Below are positions 7,593 to 15,539 of a stretch of 64,000 nucleotides of DNA, piece after piece. The stretch lies in assembly GCA_964561545.1 (NCBI GenBank), contig CAZLQF010000015.1:1-64000 (forward strand). The letters are read 5' to 3'. The notes under the pieces are model-generated. The model saw only the letters and a list, made by a program, of their open reading frames with translations. It searched no databases and was not told the DNA's origin. The stretch's first letter is position 1. Each line of letters starts with the position of its first letter. The DNA is from CAZLQF01 sp964561545 (GTDB lineage Bacteria; Bacteroidota; Bacteroidia; CAILMK01; CAYYUA01). A program made the translations under genes and the position numbers.

Positions 7593-7887
7593 GTTGCTCT
7601 TATTTTTACAGAACTAATAATTGTCCAAGTTTTGAATGTGTTTAAATTAAAATTATTAAAACCAAAGTTTAAAGCTCAAAATCCAGCGAATGGTACTTGT
7701 TTTCTATCATATCCAGGATATTTAGGTAGTTGCTTACAAATAAACCCCTTTTACCAAACATATATAAGCTTTCTGTTAAATGATAAGGCTTGTTAAATTC
7801 CATTGCTGTCTGGAGTTTAAAGTTATAGTCGGGATCTTGAAGTTTGGGCTTAAGTTGCTACATTGCTAATAATCATTACATTAGGAA

Positions 7888-9513
7888 CTATTTACTACTA
7901 TTTGTTCCTGCCATAATATTGGTTAAAATTACAAAAATTAAGGCAGATGCTGCGATACCGTATATATTAGCATCGAGGTCAAATGGCATTTTGAAAATGA
8001 CCCCTGCAAAGTCGAGATCAATAATCCGCTCATGTGCAATGGTAGATTTAAGGGTGGAATAAAGCTCGCCTTCTTCCATTCCTGTCAGGTTTTGTTTGGC
8101 AATATCTGGAAAAATGGATTGAAGCTTTTCTGCTTTTTGCATCAACACATCACGCGAATCTCCTTGGTTGATCAGCAATTTGTTCGTTTGGAATAGCAAT
8201 GTTGTGATACCGCCTACGAACATGGAAGCTATTGCGGCTGTAGGACTTCTTGTTTTCCCATACAACCCACCTAACAATGGTACCAGTAGCCCTGAAACCA
8301 TAAAGGCGTAAGAATAGAGCATCAAATTAAGGACTTGCTCCATTGTACTTGCCAGGAATAATGCGCCGGAGCCAATGATAAGCGTTGTTAGCTGGGAAAA
8401 ACGCAGAAAGCTATTGCTATCGGGATTTACGGGTTTAAAATAGCCTACAATGTCCGATACAAAATTGCCGGAAGAGGCCATCAAGCAACTATCTGCTGTC
8501 GACAATATTGCAGAGAAGTAGGCGGCCATCATAATACCCAGTAACCCCACTGGCAGGACGGTGCTCAAGAGCATAGGCAGTCCTGTCTCTGGGTCAGCTT
8601 GTGCAGCGTTGGCTATCCCCATATGATCGAACATTCCCTGGTCAGCTGCTACCCGCGCCAACAAGCCAAGGCTTACCCCCATGAAAGCCATAATGGGGTA
8701 TTCGAAAAGGCCTGCCAAGTACCAGGCACGTTTGGCTTGTTGGGTGCTTCTACAGGCATAAATTCTTTGGTATAGCGTCATGCCCACAAACCAAATGGGA
8801 ATAATCGTTACAGCCCAGTTCACTAAACGCTGCCACGCAATATTGCTCATTGAGAGAAAACCGGGTTGAATATATTGCTGAATGGCTTCCCAACCGCCCA
8901 CTTGGTAATAAGCCACTGGTATGCCAATAAATACCAAACCGATCATTAAAATGGCCCACTGAATGGTATCTGTATAAATGACGGCTTTAAGCCCACCCAT
9001 GACGGTATAAAGCACAGCAATAACGCCCATGATCAAAAGGGCCATTTCCAAGCTCAAGCCTACAAAAGCGCCATTGGCCAATTTAGCTCCGGCAAGTATC
9101 TGGGAGCTTGTGAAACCTGCATAGCCTATGGCAGAGATTAAACCAGCTACCAATGCTACTTTTGGGCTGTAGTAGTAGCCGAAGATCTGTGGAAAGGTCA
9201 TGAATTTTGCAAAGGCTGGATTGTCCTTAACTTTAGGAATTAAAACCACCGCAGTGAGCCAGGCCCCGATCAGACCCGTGAAAAGCATCCAGGATCCGGC
9301 TATACCCATCGTAAATCCAAGGCCTCCTAAACCGATGGAAAAGCCACCCCCAACATCGGTAGCTACTACCGAAAGGCCAATGTGTAAACTTCCCATTTTT
9401 CGCCCCCCCACATAATAATCATCTCCGCCTTTATTGGTACGCAAAAAGTAATAGCCAAAAGAGAGCATGAGGATTATATAAATAACGAATATGCCAATAT
9501 CAACGCCATGCAT
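7888..9513 (-). CDS. sodium:solute symporter (SSS/SLC5 family)
   Basis: A 541-residue integral membrane protein with about 13 hydrophobic segments and the SSS signature. Conserved parts include GGDDYYVGGRKMGSLHIGLSVVATDVGGG near the start, YTVMGGLKAVIYTDTIQW in the middle, and AAYFSAILSTADSCLMASSGNFVSDI around the sodium-binding helix. It should import an organic solute with Na+. The substrate is undetermined. A ~65-residue polar stretch (~445-510, INQGDSRDVLMQKAEKLQS...) separates the last two helices and is larger than usual. It is encoded upstream of the GNAT and racemase genes on the same strand but 295 bp away, so it may have its own transcript. Confidence 0.9.
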   Translation of the reverse strand: MHGVDIGIFVIYIILMLSFGYYFLRTNKGGDDYYVGGRKMGSLHIGLSVVATDVGGGFSIGLGGLGFTMGIAGSWMLFTGLIGAWLTAVVLIPKVKDNPAFAKFMTFPQIFGYYYSPKVALVAGLISAIGYAGFTSSQILAGAKLANGAFVGLSLEMALLIMGVIAVLYTVMGGLKAVIYTDTIQWAILMIGLVFIGIPVAYYQVGGWEAIQQYIQPGFLSMSNIAWQRLVNWAVTIIPIWFVGMTLYQRIYACRSTQQAKRAWYLAGLFEYPIMAFMGVSLGLLARVAADQGMFDHMGIANAAQADPETGLPMLLSTVLPVGLLGIMMAAYFSAILSTADSCLMASSGNFVSDIVGYFKPVNPDSNSFLRFSQLTTLIIGSGALFLASTMEQVLNLMLYSYAFMVSGLLVPLLGGLYGKTRSPTAAIASMFVGGITTLLFQTNKLLINQGDSRDVLMQKAEKLQSIFPDIAKQNLTGMEEGELYSTLKSTIAHERIIDLDFAGVIFKMPFDLDANIYGIAASALIFVILTNIMAGTNSSK

Positions 9514-9671
9514 AAGGGTGGGTATAAGTTGAATACAATTTTAACGTTGCCCTCGCAACTTAATAACAAAGGCTAAAAATAATACCATAGGAATAACTTA
9601 TAATGCAGTTCTTAACCCTGGTTTTTAACTGCCAACATCCATTTAAACAATTTTATTACCACTTATTAATG

Positions 9672-10466
9672 TCAATTCAATACATAATCCAGCCATTTGC
9701 TGTAGGATTCAAATTCGATCAGGTTATTATGTTGACCGTTTTCTATGGTTTGTAATTCGGCCCTTGCTCCGATTTTTCTTTTAAGTTTTTTTGCAGATTC
9801 CAAGGGCACCACTTCATCCTCTGTACCATGCACCATGTAAACTTTTGCATTGGATTTCTGTAGCCATTTGTCATTTCTGAAGGGGTATTTTAGTAGTAGT
9901 TGGTGGGGCATGTATTTAAAATGGTGCCTTGCCAAGTCATAAAAATTGTTATAAGAAGTTTCCAGCATTACGGTATCAAGATTATGTTTAAAGGTAACAT
10001 AGGAGGCCGGGCCGGTTCCGAATGACCTTCCGTAGGGGATAATCTGCAAATCAGGAAAGTTTTGCCTGATGTAGTTGTAAACCGTTTCACTGTCTTTTAG
10101 GATCTTTAGGTAATTAACCTTACCGGTACTTTTGCCAAAACCGCGGTAATCCCATATAAAAATGTGGTAATTGCGTTCAATGAAGGGATAGGCTGCATCA
10201 CCCCAGGATACCAAACTGCCGGCATTACCATGAAAAAAAAGGATGACCCCTTTGGGCTGGGGGGCATAAAAGTGAAGGGCATTCAACTTTTGTCCATCAT
10301 GGGTTTTGATGAAATGTTCCCTGAAACGGCCCGAAAAATCAAATTCATAATCTTCAGGAAGCTTATTGGGATGGAAGATCAGGGTATCTTGCACTAAATA
10401 AAAGATGGTAACTATAATTCCATAAATTCCTAAAAGGCTTATTATTATAATAGTGACGGTTTTCAT
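9672..10466 (-). CDS. membrane-anchored alpha/beta hydrolase (BEM46/YfhR type)
   Basis: A 264-residue protein with one N-terminal transmembrane helix (residues 4-26, rich in I/V/L) followed by an alpha/beta-hydrolase domain. FFHGNAGSLVSWGD is the oxyanion-hole loop, IPYGRSFGTGPA holds the nucleophile Ser148, HGTEDEVVP the acid Asp, and ENGQHNNL the catalytic His. PNKLPEDYEFDF after the helix is typical of the BEM46/ABHD13-like family. It is probably anchored to the inner membrane as a serine esterase. The substrate is unknown. Confidence 0.85.
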   Translation of the reverse strand: MKTVTIIIISLLGIYGIIVTIFYLVQDTLIFHPNKLPEDYEFDFSGRFREHFIKTHDGQKLNALHFYAPQPKGVILFFHGNAGSLVSWGDAAYPFIERNYHIFIWDYRGFGKSTGKVNYLKILKDSETVYNYIRQNFPDLQIIPYGRSFGTGPASYVTFKHNLDTVMLETSYNNFYDLARHHFKYMPHQLLLKYPFRNDKWLQKSNAKVYMVHGTEDEVVPLESAKKLKRKIGARAELQTIENGQHNNLIEFESYSKWLDYVLN

Positions 10467-11394
10467 GGGCTAAATGCTTAGTTTTAAAATTACTGCTAAT
10501 AGCCATATACTGCTAATTTGGTTGATTAATAAAAATTGTACCTTCACTTGCCTTTAGTATTTATGTAATACACCTGGAACATCATAGAAATACAATTTTT
10601 GAAATTTTAAAGCCAAAAGCCTAAAGCAAAACCCAATCCACGGATAAGTTAAAAGTACTTTTATAATAAGGTTGTTCTTCATCGTTCATTGGTTTGCAAG
10701 GGGTCTTTTGCTTTGTTATCAACAGCAAAAAGCTTCGGTATACCCTGTTGCTTAACTTAATTAGCATCCTTTGTTCCCAAATTTCTGAAAAATATATCGT
10801 TCTAAGTGATTAAAACTTGTATAGCCTCTATTACTCAATACCAAAAAGCTGCCCTGTTCGTTAAAATTTTTAGAATTGTTCATTGTAGATATTTATTTTG
10901 TTCTATCGCTAATTTAGCGATCTAAAGCCGGGGATTGCTCTATGGCTTTATTTCTTATGGGGGATAATACTGATATTGATCATATTTTATTTATGCCAAA
11001 TTCATCATAATTGCATTTCCTATTGTAGAGGGGCACGGTTAATGTTCAAATGCTATTAAAAAATTTGGATAGCTTAAATAATTTTAACTAAGTCCTGCTA
11101 TGCTTTAATGGAATTTTTGCCGGAATAAAAGCTGATAACAACTCAACAGTTAAGGTCAGAACTGCTAAGTCCTGATCACCAATTAGAGCAGGTTTTGGTA
11201 AGTAAACTTTAGGATTGGGATGGAAAAATACCATAAACACGGTATTGCTTGGGATTACAGATGCCCATACGTTTGCAGTGTAATTTAGATTTAGTCTAAA
11301 TAAAACAAATTGTAGAACCAAAACCTAAAAAGGGCAGGTAAGCCCAAAAAACTGGCGAAGGCTTACCCACCCAAGGGAGTAAAACATCAAATTT
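10467..11394. other. long AT-rich intergenic region
   Basis: A 928-bp divergent gap. It contains a perfect 17-bp palindrome (ATCGCTAA-T-TTAGCGAT, 10905-10921) that could be an operator or a short hairpin, and the iron-box-like palindrome at 11283-11301. Around 10600-10690 the minus strand shows short barrel-tail-like peptide fragments in two frames, but they are too weak to call a pseudogene. No convincing gene was seen. Confidence 0.6.
11283..11301 (+). promoter_or_regulatory. Fur-like iron box upstream of imelysin locus
   Basis: A 7-bp perfect inverted repeat with a 5-bp spacer, ATTTAGA-TTTAG-TCTAAAT, lies 93 bp upstream of the DUF4856 gene. ATTTAGA/TCTAAAT half-sites resemble the iron-repressor (Fur) operators described in Bacteroidota. 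Its place before a FecA-like receptor locus supports iron control. Binding itself is inferred. Confidence 0.6.
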
Positions 11395-12492
11395 ATGAAA
11401 AAACTTAGTTTAACCCTTATTGCACTCTTATCATTTGGAATCTTACTCACCTCCTGCAGCAAGGACGATGACGAGAACGGAGATTCCAACAATGGAAACG
11501 GTAACAACAACAATCAACTGCAAGTCCCTGATACTTATAACTGGAGTGATGCAGATTATTCCGGCCAAACGGCCCGCATCGAGTTGCTACAAAAGCTATC
11601 CAGCGAAATTGGCAAAGCCGATGAAGGAGAGGCTGTTAGCGAGCAGGCATTGATCAACATTTTTGAAAACAATGACGTTATCAGTGCCGACAAGGATTTG
11701 GCTGCCAAGACCTACGAGCAGGACCTGCAAAAGTTCTACGACTGGTTTAAAAAGCTCGACAGCGTCACCAATAATCCAAACTCCGGAGACACGGTGATCG
11801 ATGGCCGGCACTACACCCCCCAAGGCATTGAAATCCAGCAAATGGTAGAAAAAGGCCTGATGGGTGCTTGCTTTTACTACCAGGCCACTTCTGTCTACTT
11901 GAATGAACTGGAACTCGACAACAACGAGAACCCACAATCCGGCAATGAAGCAACCGACATGGAGCATCACTTCGATGAAGCGTTTGGTTACCTTGGCGTT
12001 CCTAAAGACTTCCTGAGTAATGACCAGGATGAGGTAGACGGGGAATATGTGAACTCAAGCTGGTTCTGGGGCCATTACATCCGCAGCCGGAACCCTGAAC
12101 TGCAGATCAAGGAAGACATCTTCAATGCTTTCCTCAAAGGCAGGGCTGCCATTACCCAGCAAAGACCAACAAAACGGGATGAAGCGGTTCAAACCATTAA
12201 GCAAAAATGGGAATTACTTGTTGCCGCCAATGTAGCCCATTACATCAATTCATCCATTAGTGATATTGAAGACAATGCCATGGGCGATAAATGGCACCAC
12301 TGGTCAGAAGCCAAAGCATTCTTGATGAGCTTAAAGTACAATGTTGACAAAAAGATCAGTAACAGTCAATGGGAGGAAATTGACAACCTCTTAAAGGAAA
12401 CACCCAAACAAGTTTCCAAAAGCGACCTGGAACAAGCCAATACCAAGTTGGATGAGGTGTATGACTTCCCAACGAATATCACCAATTTTTAA
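11395..12492 (+). CDS. DUF4856 domain-containing lipoprotein
   Basis: A 365-residue protein with a lipoprotein signal (KKLSLTLIALLSFGILLTSC, Cys21) and a low-complexity linker of acidic residues and Asn (DDDENGDSNNGNGNNNN, ~24-40). The globular DUF4856 domain (~45-365) follows (PDTYNWSDADYSGQTARIELL; FGYLGVPKDFL; HYINSSISDIE). DUF4856 proteins are encoded beside imelysins and iron-regulated TonB receptors in Bacteroidota, and the fold is thought to be related to imelysin. A surface or periplasmic iron-scavenging role is inferred from this context. First gene of the locus, downstream of the iron box. GC content rises relative to the flanking intergenic DNA. Confidence 0.85.
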   Translation: MKKLSLTLIALLSFGILLTSCSKDDDENGDSNNGNGNNNNQLQVPDTYNWSDADYSGQTARIELLQKLSSEIGKADEGEAVSEQALINIFENNDVISADKDLAAKTYEQDLQKFYDWFKKLDSVTNNPNSGDTVIDGRHYTPQGIEIQQMVEKGLMGACFYYQATSVYLNELELDNNENPQSGNEATDMEHHFDEAFGYLGVPKDFLSNDQDEVDGEYVNSSWFWGHYIRSRNPELQIKEDIFNAFLKGRAAITQQRPTKRDEAVQTIKQKWELLVAANVAHYINSSISDIEDNAMGDKWHHWSEAKAFLMSLKYNVDKKISNSQWEEIDNLLKETPKQVSKSDLEQANTKLDEVYDFPTNITNF

Positions 12493-12617
12493 AAATGGGG
12501 CGATCTATAGTTCTATTGCTTAGCGCGGGTTTATTTTCGGCTTTGGGTAGCCGGAAGTTTAAGGCTAGAAATAAAGCGGAAATAAGGTGTAAATTAAACT
12601 GAAATAATACAAATAGG

Positions 12618-13742
12618 ATGAGAATGAAATTGATAAGCATCATAAGTACCCTCTGCCTTGGAATTTTGATATTTACTGGATGCAGCAAGGATGATGAAAA
12701 TGAGACCCAACCCAATAGTGATTTTAACAGGAAAGCCATGCTGGAAAACATTGGGCGCAATGTTATTATACCCAATTATCAGGAATTTAAAGCAGAAGCA
12801 TCTTCCCTGCATCAAGCATCCCAAGAATTTGCTTCCAATCCTGATGCTGCAAACTTGAGTAGCTTGCGGGAGCAGTTTAAAACAGCTTACTTAGTATGGC
12901 AAAAGGTTACCCCTTATGGTTTTGGTCCTGCTAATGACATGACCTTGCGCAATCATTTGAACACCTTTCCGTTAGATACTGTAAGCGTTAAAGAGCGTAT
13001 CGATAACAACAATACTTCATGGGGGCCTTATGATAATGACGTGAAAGGATTTCCAGCCTTAGATTACATGCTATTCAATCACCAAAAAAGCCAGCAAAAA
13101 ATACTTGATCAGTTTACCGGTGCTTCAAATGCGGCTAATAGAAAATCCTATTTAAAAGCCATCACTAAGGAAATTAAAACCAAGAGTGCCAAGGTTACCC
13201 AAAAATGGCAGGAATCCGGAGGCAATTACATTCAAACGTTTGTTCAATCCGATGGAGCTGGTAAAGGTAGTTCGCTTTCCTTGTTGGTCAATGAGCTTAA
13301 TTTCGATTATGAGATCATCAAAAACCCCAAACTCGGTATTCCGCTCGGCAAAAAGTCTTTGGGCGAGCCTTTTCCTAAAAAGGTGGAAGCCTATCACAGT
13401 GAAAATTCGATTGAATTGATGCTGCAGAACCTCAATAGCATTAGAAATTTATTCCTGGGTAAATATGGTGATACCAATGGAAAAGGCCTGGATGATCATC
13501 TTGATGAAATGGACGCCCAAAGAAAAGGTGAACCATTATCCAAAGCTATTCTTAACCAATTTGATAAGGCTGAAAAAGCGATTAATAATGTTCCTCAACC
13601 ATTGCATCTAAGCATTACCGAAAATACCCAAAAAGTAGAGCAAGCTTATGAAGAGGTGCAACGGCAAGTTGTATTGTTGAAAACTGATATGCCATCGGCA
13701 TTGGAGGTAAGGATTACTTACCAGGACAATGATGGGGATTGA
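12618..13742 (+). CDS. imelysin family lipoprotein (peptidase M75-like)
   Basis: A 374-residue lipoprotein: signal KLISIISTLCLGILIFTGC (Cys22), then an all-helical imelysin domain (~40-370). VWQKVTPYGFGPANDMTLRNHLNTFP and GFPALDYMLFN are the conserved imelysin blocks, and AYHSENSIELMLQNLNSI corresponds to the second helical bundle. Imelysins are iron-regulated periplasmic or surface proteins. Proteolytic activity is doubtful for the family, and an iron-binding or delivery role is favoured. A second ATG lies two codons in. It starts 125 bp after the DUF4856 gene and lies upstream of the HTTM/TonB pair. Confidence 0.9.
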   Translation: MRMKLISIISTLCLGILIFTGCSKDDENETQPNSDFNRKAMLENIGRNVIIPNYQEFKAEASSLHQASQEFASNPDAANLSSLREQFKTAYLVWQKVTPYGFGPANDMTLRNHLNTFPLDTVSVKERIDNNNTSWGPYDNDVKGFPALDYMLFNHQKSQQKILDQFTGASNAANRKSYLKAITKEIKTKSAKVTQKWQESGGNYIQTFVQSDGAGKGSSLSLLVNELNFDYEIIKNPKLGIPLGKKSLGEPFPKKVEAYHSENSIELMLQNLNSIRNLFLGKYGDTNGKGLDDHLDEMDAQRKGEPLSKAILNQFDKAEKAINNVPQPLHLSITENTQKVEQAYEEVQRQVVLLKTDMPSALEVRITYQDNDGD

Positions 13743-14044
13743 AAGTAGTAATAGCTTGTAATATGTGGTAATAGGGTTGTGTGAAGCATTTGAAATAAGA
13801 CAGAAATAAAGTGGAAACATGTAGAAATACTTAGTAAAACAAGAAGAACACTACGTCATTGCGAAGGAGCCTACAGGCGACTGTCGCAATCACGTGAGGC
13901 ATTAATTACTACTGGCTTGAAATACAGGAATCAACCGCTCATTTTTCACTTGGGATAGGCGATGAAGCCCCACGAGATTAACACGGTCGGCCTTTGGGCC
14001 TCCCTCGTAATAACGAGTTTTGCGCATAGCTAAAAACATTTTTA
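13743..14044. other. intergenic gap inside the iron locus
   Basis: A 302-bp gap between the imelysin and HTTM genes. It is filled mostly by a REP-like long inverted repeat (13854-14017). It holds no gene. If the locus is one transcript, the mRNA would carry this structure. Confidence 0.7.
13854..14017. repeat. REP-like intergenic inverted repeat
   Basis: The left arm CGTCATTGCGAAGGAG (13854-13869) is the imperfect reverse complement of the right arm (CTCCCTCGTAATAACG, 14000-14015). Between them are AGGCGACTGTCGCAATC and a CCCACGAGATTA...GGCCTTTGGGCCTCC block. The CGTCATTGCGAGG...CAATC pattern is a common dispersed intergenic palindrome in many bacterial genomes. This copy is degenerate. No transposase or passenger gene lies inside. 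Confidence 0.7.
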
Positions 14045-15538
14045 ATGAACCTTAAAACCCTTGCCCATAACCTTACTAAAAAGCAAATCCATATTGCCCC
14101 GCTGGCCGTGTTCAGGGTGTTTTTTGGCGGGGTGATGCTGGCAAGTGTCATCAGGTTTGTAAGCAAAGGTTGGGTCCATGACCTTTATGTGAAGCCTGAG
14201 TTTCATTTCAGCTATTATGGTTTTGAATGGGTGCAGGCTTTTGGGCCTGCCGGCATGTATTTGCTTTTTGCCCTCATGGGCCTTAGTGCATTTGGTATTA
14301 TGCTTGGGTGGTTTTACAGGCTCACTTCCATAGCATTTTTCGTGACTTTTACATACGTGGAGTTGATAGACCCTACTTATTACCTGAATCATTACTACTT
14401 CATTAGCCTGGTTGCCTTTTTAATGATGCTGTTACCAGCACATCGTTACTTTTCATTGGATGTATGGCATAAACCATCCTTTAAGCTTGTGCAGGTTCCG
14501 GCCTGGACCATTAACGTAGTGAGGCTCCAATTGGGGCTGGTTTATTTTCATGCTGGGGCTGCAAAACTTAACAGCGATTGGTTGTTCAGGGCCATGCCCA
14601 TGAAAATTTGGTTGCAAGCCCATACCCATTGGGCGCTTGTAGGAAGCTTATTTCAAAAAACTTGGGTGGCTTATGCTGCCAGTTGGTTTGGGGCGCTTTA
14701 CGATCTTTCTATCCCGGTTTTAATGAGTATTAAACGAACACGTTGGCTTGCTTATAGTGCGGTGGTCTTTTTTCATTTAATGACGGCCATGCTGTTTCCC
14801 ATTGGCATGTTCCCCTACATCATGATCGGGGCTACGTTGATCTTTTTCCCGGCATCTTTTCATTTGGCGATCATCAATAAGTTAAGTGCTATTGGCAATT
14901 GGATGGGCAACAAATTCAAAGTTAAGCACTTAGCTCAAAACAAGTTGTCGGTTGACAATTGGCAATTGGCAAATAATGTATTTCGAAAAATTGCAAACTA
15001 CCACCCGTTTGTTGCTTACATATTTCGAAGGCCAGTTTCTTTTTTTCAAGCTCACTCCAAACAATTAAAAGCAGCAACCCTCATTCTTTTTCTCATTACT
15101 CAAATGGTTATGCCGTGGCGCTATCTTCTATATCCAGGCAACGTGTTCTGGACGGAAGAAGGTTATCGCTTTTCATGGCGTGTTATGCTTACCCAAAAGG
15201 ACGGCACCATTTTTTTCAATGTTAAAGATCAAAGTACAGGTAATAGCATGGAGGTAACCAATAGCCGATACCTAACGCCCTATCAGGAAAAAATGATGGC
15301 CACGCAGCCTGATTTGATCTTGCAATTCGCCCATTTTCTGGAAAAGGAATTTGAAGCGAAAGGCATTGAGGATCCGAAAATTACTACAGAAAGTTATGTA
15401 GCGCTTAATGGAAGGGGAAGTAAGCTGTTCATAGATTCTACGGTGAACTTGGCTGAAAAAGTCCGCGGCTTTCATCACAAAGATTGGATTTTACCATTTA
15501 ATCCTCTGCAATCACAACCTTTAAAAGCAATGAACTAA
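14045..15538 (+). CDS. HTTM domain membrane protein (VKG-carboxylase-like)
   Basis: A 497-residue polytopic protein. The N-terminal ~290 residues form the HTTM domain, distantly related to vitamin-K-dependent gamma-glutamyl carboxylase: FRVFFGGVMLASVIRF, FALMGLSAFGIMLG, LPAHRYFSLDVWHKP, and LVYFHAGAAKLNSDWL, which aligns with the conserved lysine-containing loop. After a helix near 345 (LIL FLITQMVMPW) comes a C-terminal soluble, probably periplasmic, part with a WTEEGYRFSWRVMLTQKDG beta region. HTTM genes beside imelysin and TonB receptors are common in Bacteroidota, but the biochemical role is not known. The stop is separated by one base from the TonB receptor start, so the two genes are co-transcribed. 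Confidence 0.88.
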   Translation: MNLKTLAHNLTKKQIHIAPLAVFRVFFGGVMLASVIRFVSKGWVHDLYVKPEFHFSYYGFEWVQAFGPAGMYLLFALMGLSAFGIMLGWFYRLTSIAFFVTFTYVELIDPTYYLNHYYFISLVAFLMMLLPAHRYFSLDVWHKPSFKLVQVPAWTINVVRLQLGLVYFHAGAAKLNSDWLFRAMPMKIWLQAHTHWALVGSLFQKTWVAYAASWFGALYDLSIPVLMSIKRTRWLAYSAVVFFHLMTAMLFPIGMFPYIMIGATLIFFPASFHLAIINKLSAIGNWMGNKFKVKHLAQNKLSVDNWQLANNVFRKIANYHPFVAYIFRRPVSFFQAHSKQLKAATLILFLITQMVMPWRYLLYPGNVFWTEEGYRFSWRVMLTQKDGTIFFNVKDQSTGNSMEVTNSRYLTPYQEKMMATQPDLILQFAHFLEKEFEAKGIEDPKITTESYVALNGRGSKLFIDSTVNLAEKVRGFHHKDWILPFNPLQSQPLKAMN

Positions 15539-15539
15539 G

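Noticed and set aside
10600..10700. Remnant of an outer-membrane barrel gene on the minus strand
   Set aside because: Short peptides such as YYKSTFNLSVDW and GLGFALGF appear in different frames but are too short to separate from chance.
14045..15538. True vitamin-K-dependent carboxylase
   Set aside because: HTTM proteins share distant fold features, but the full set of eukaryotic carboxylase motifs is not visible; only an HTTM call is justified.
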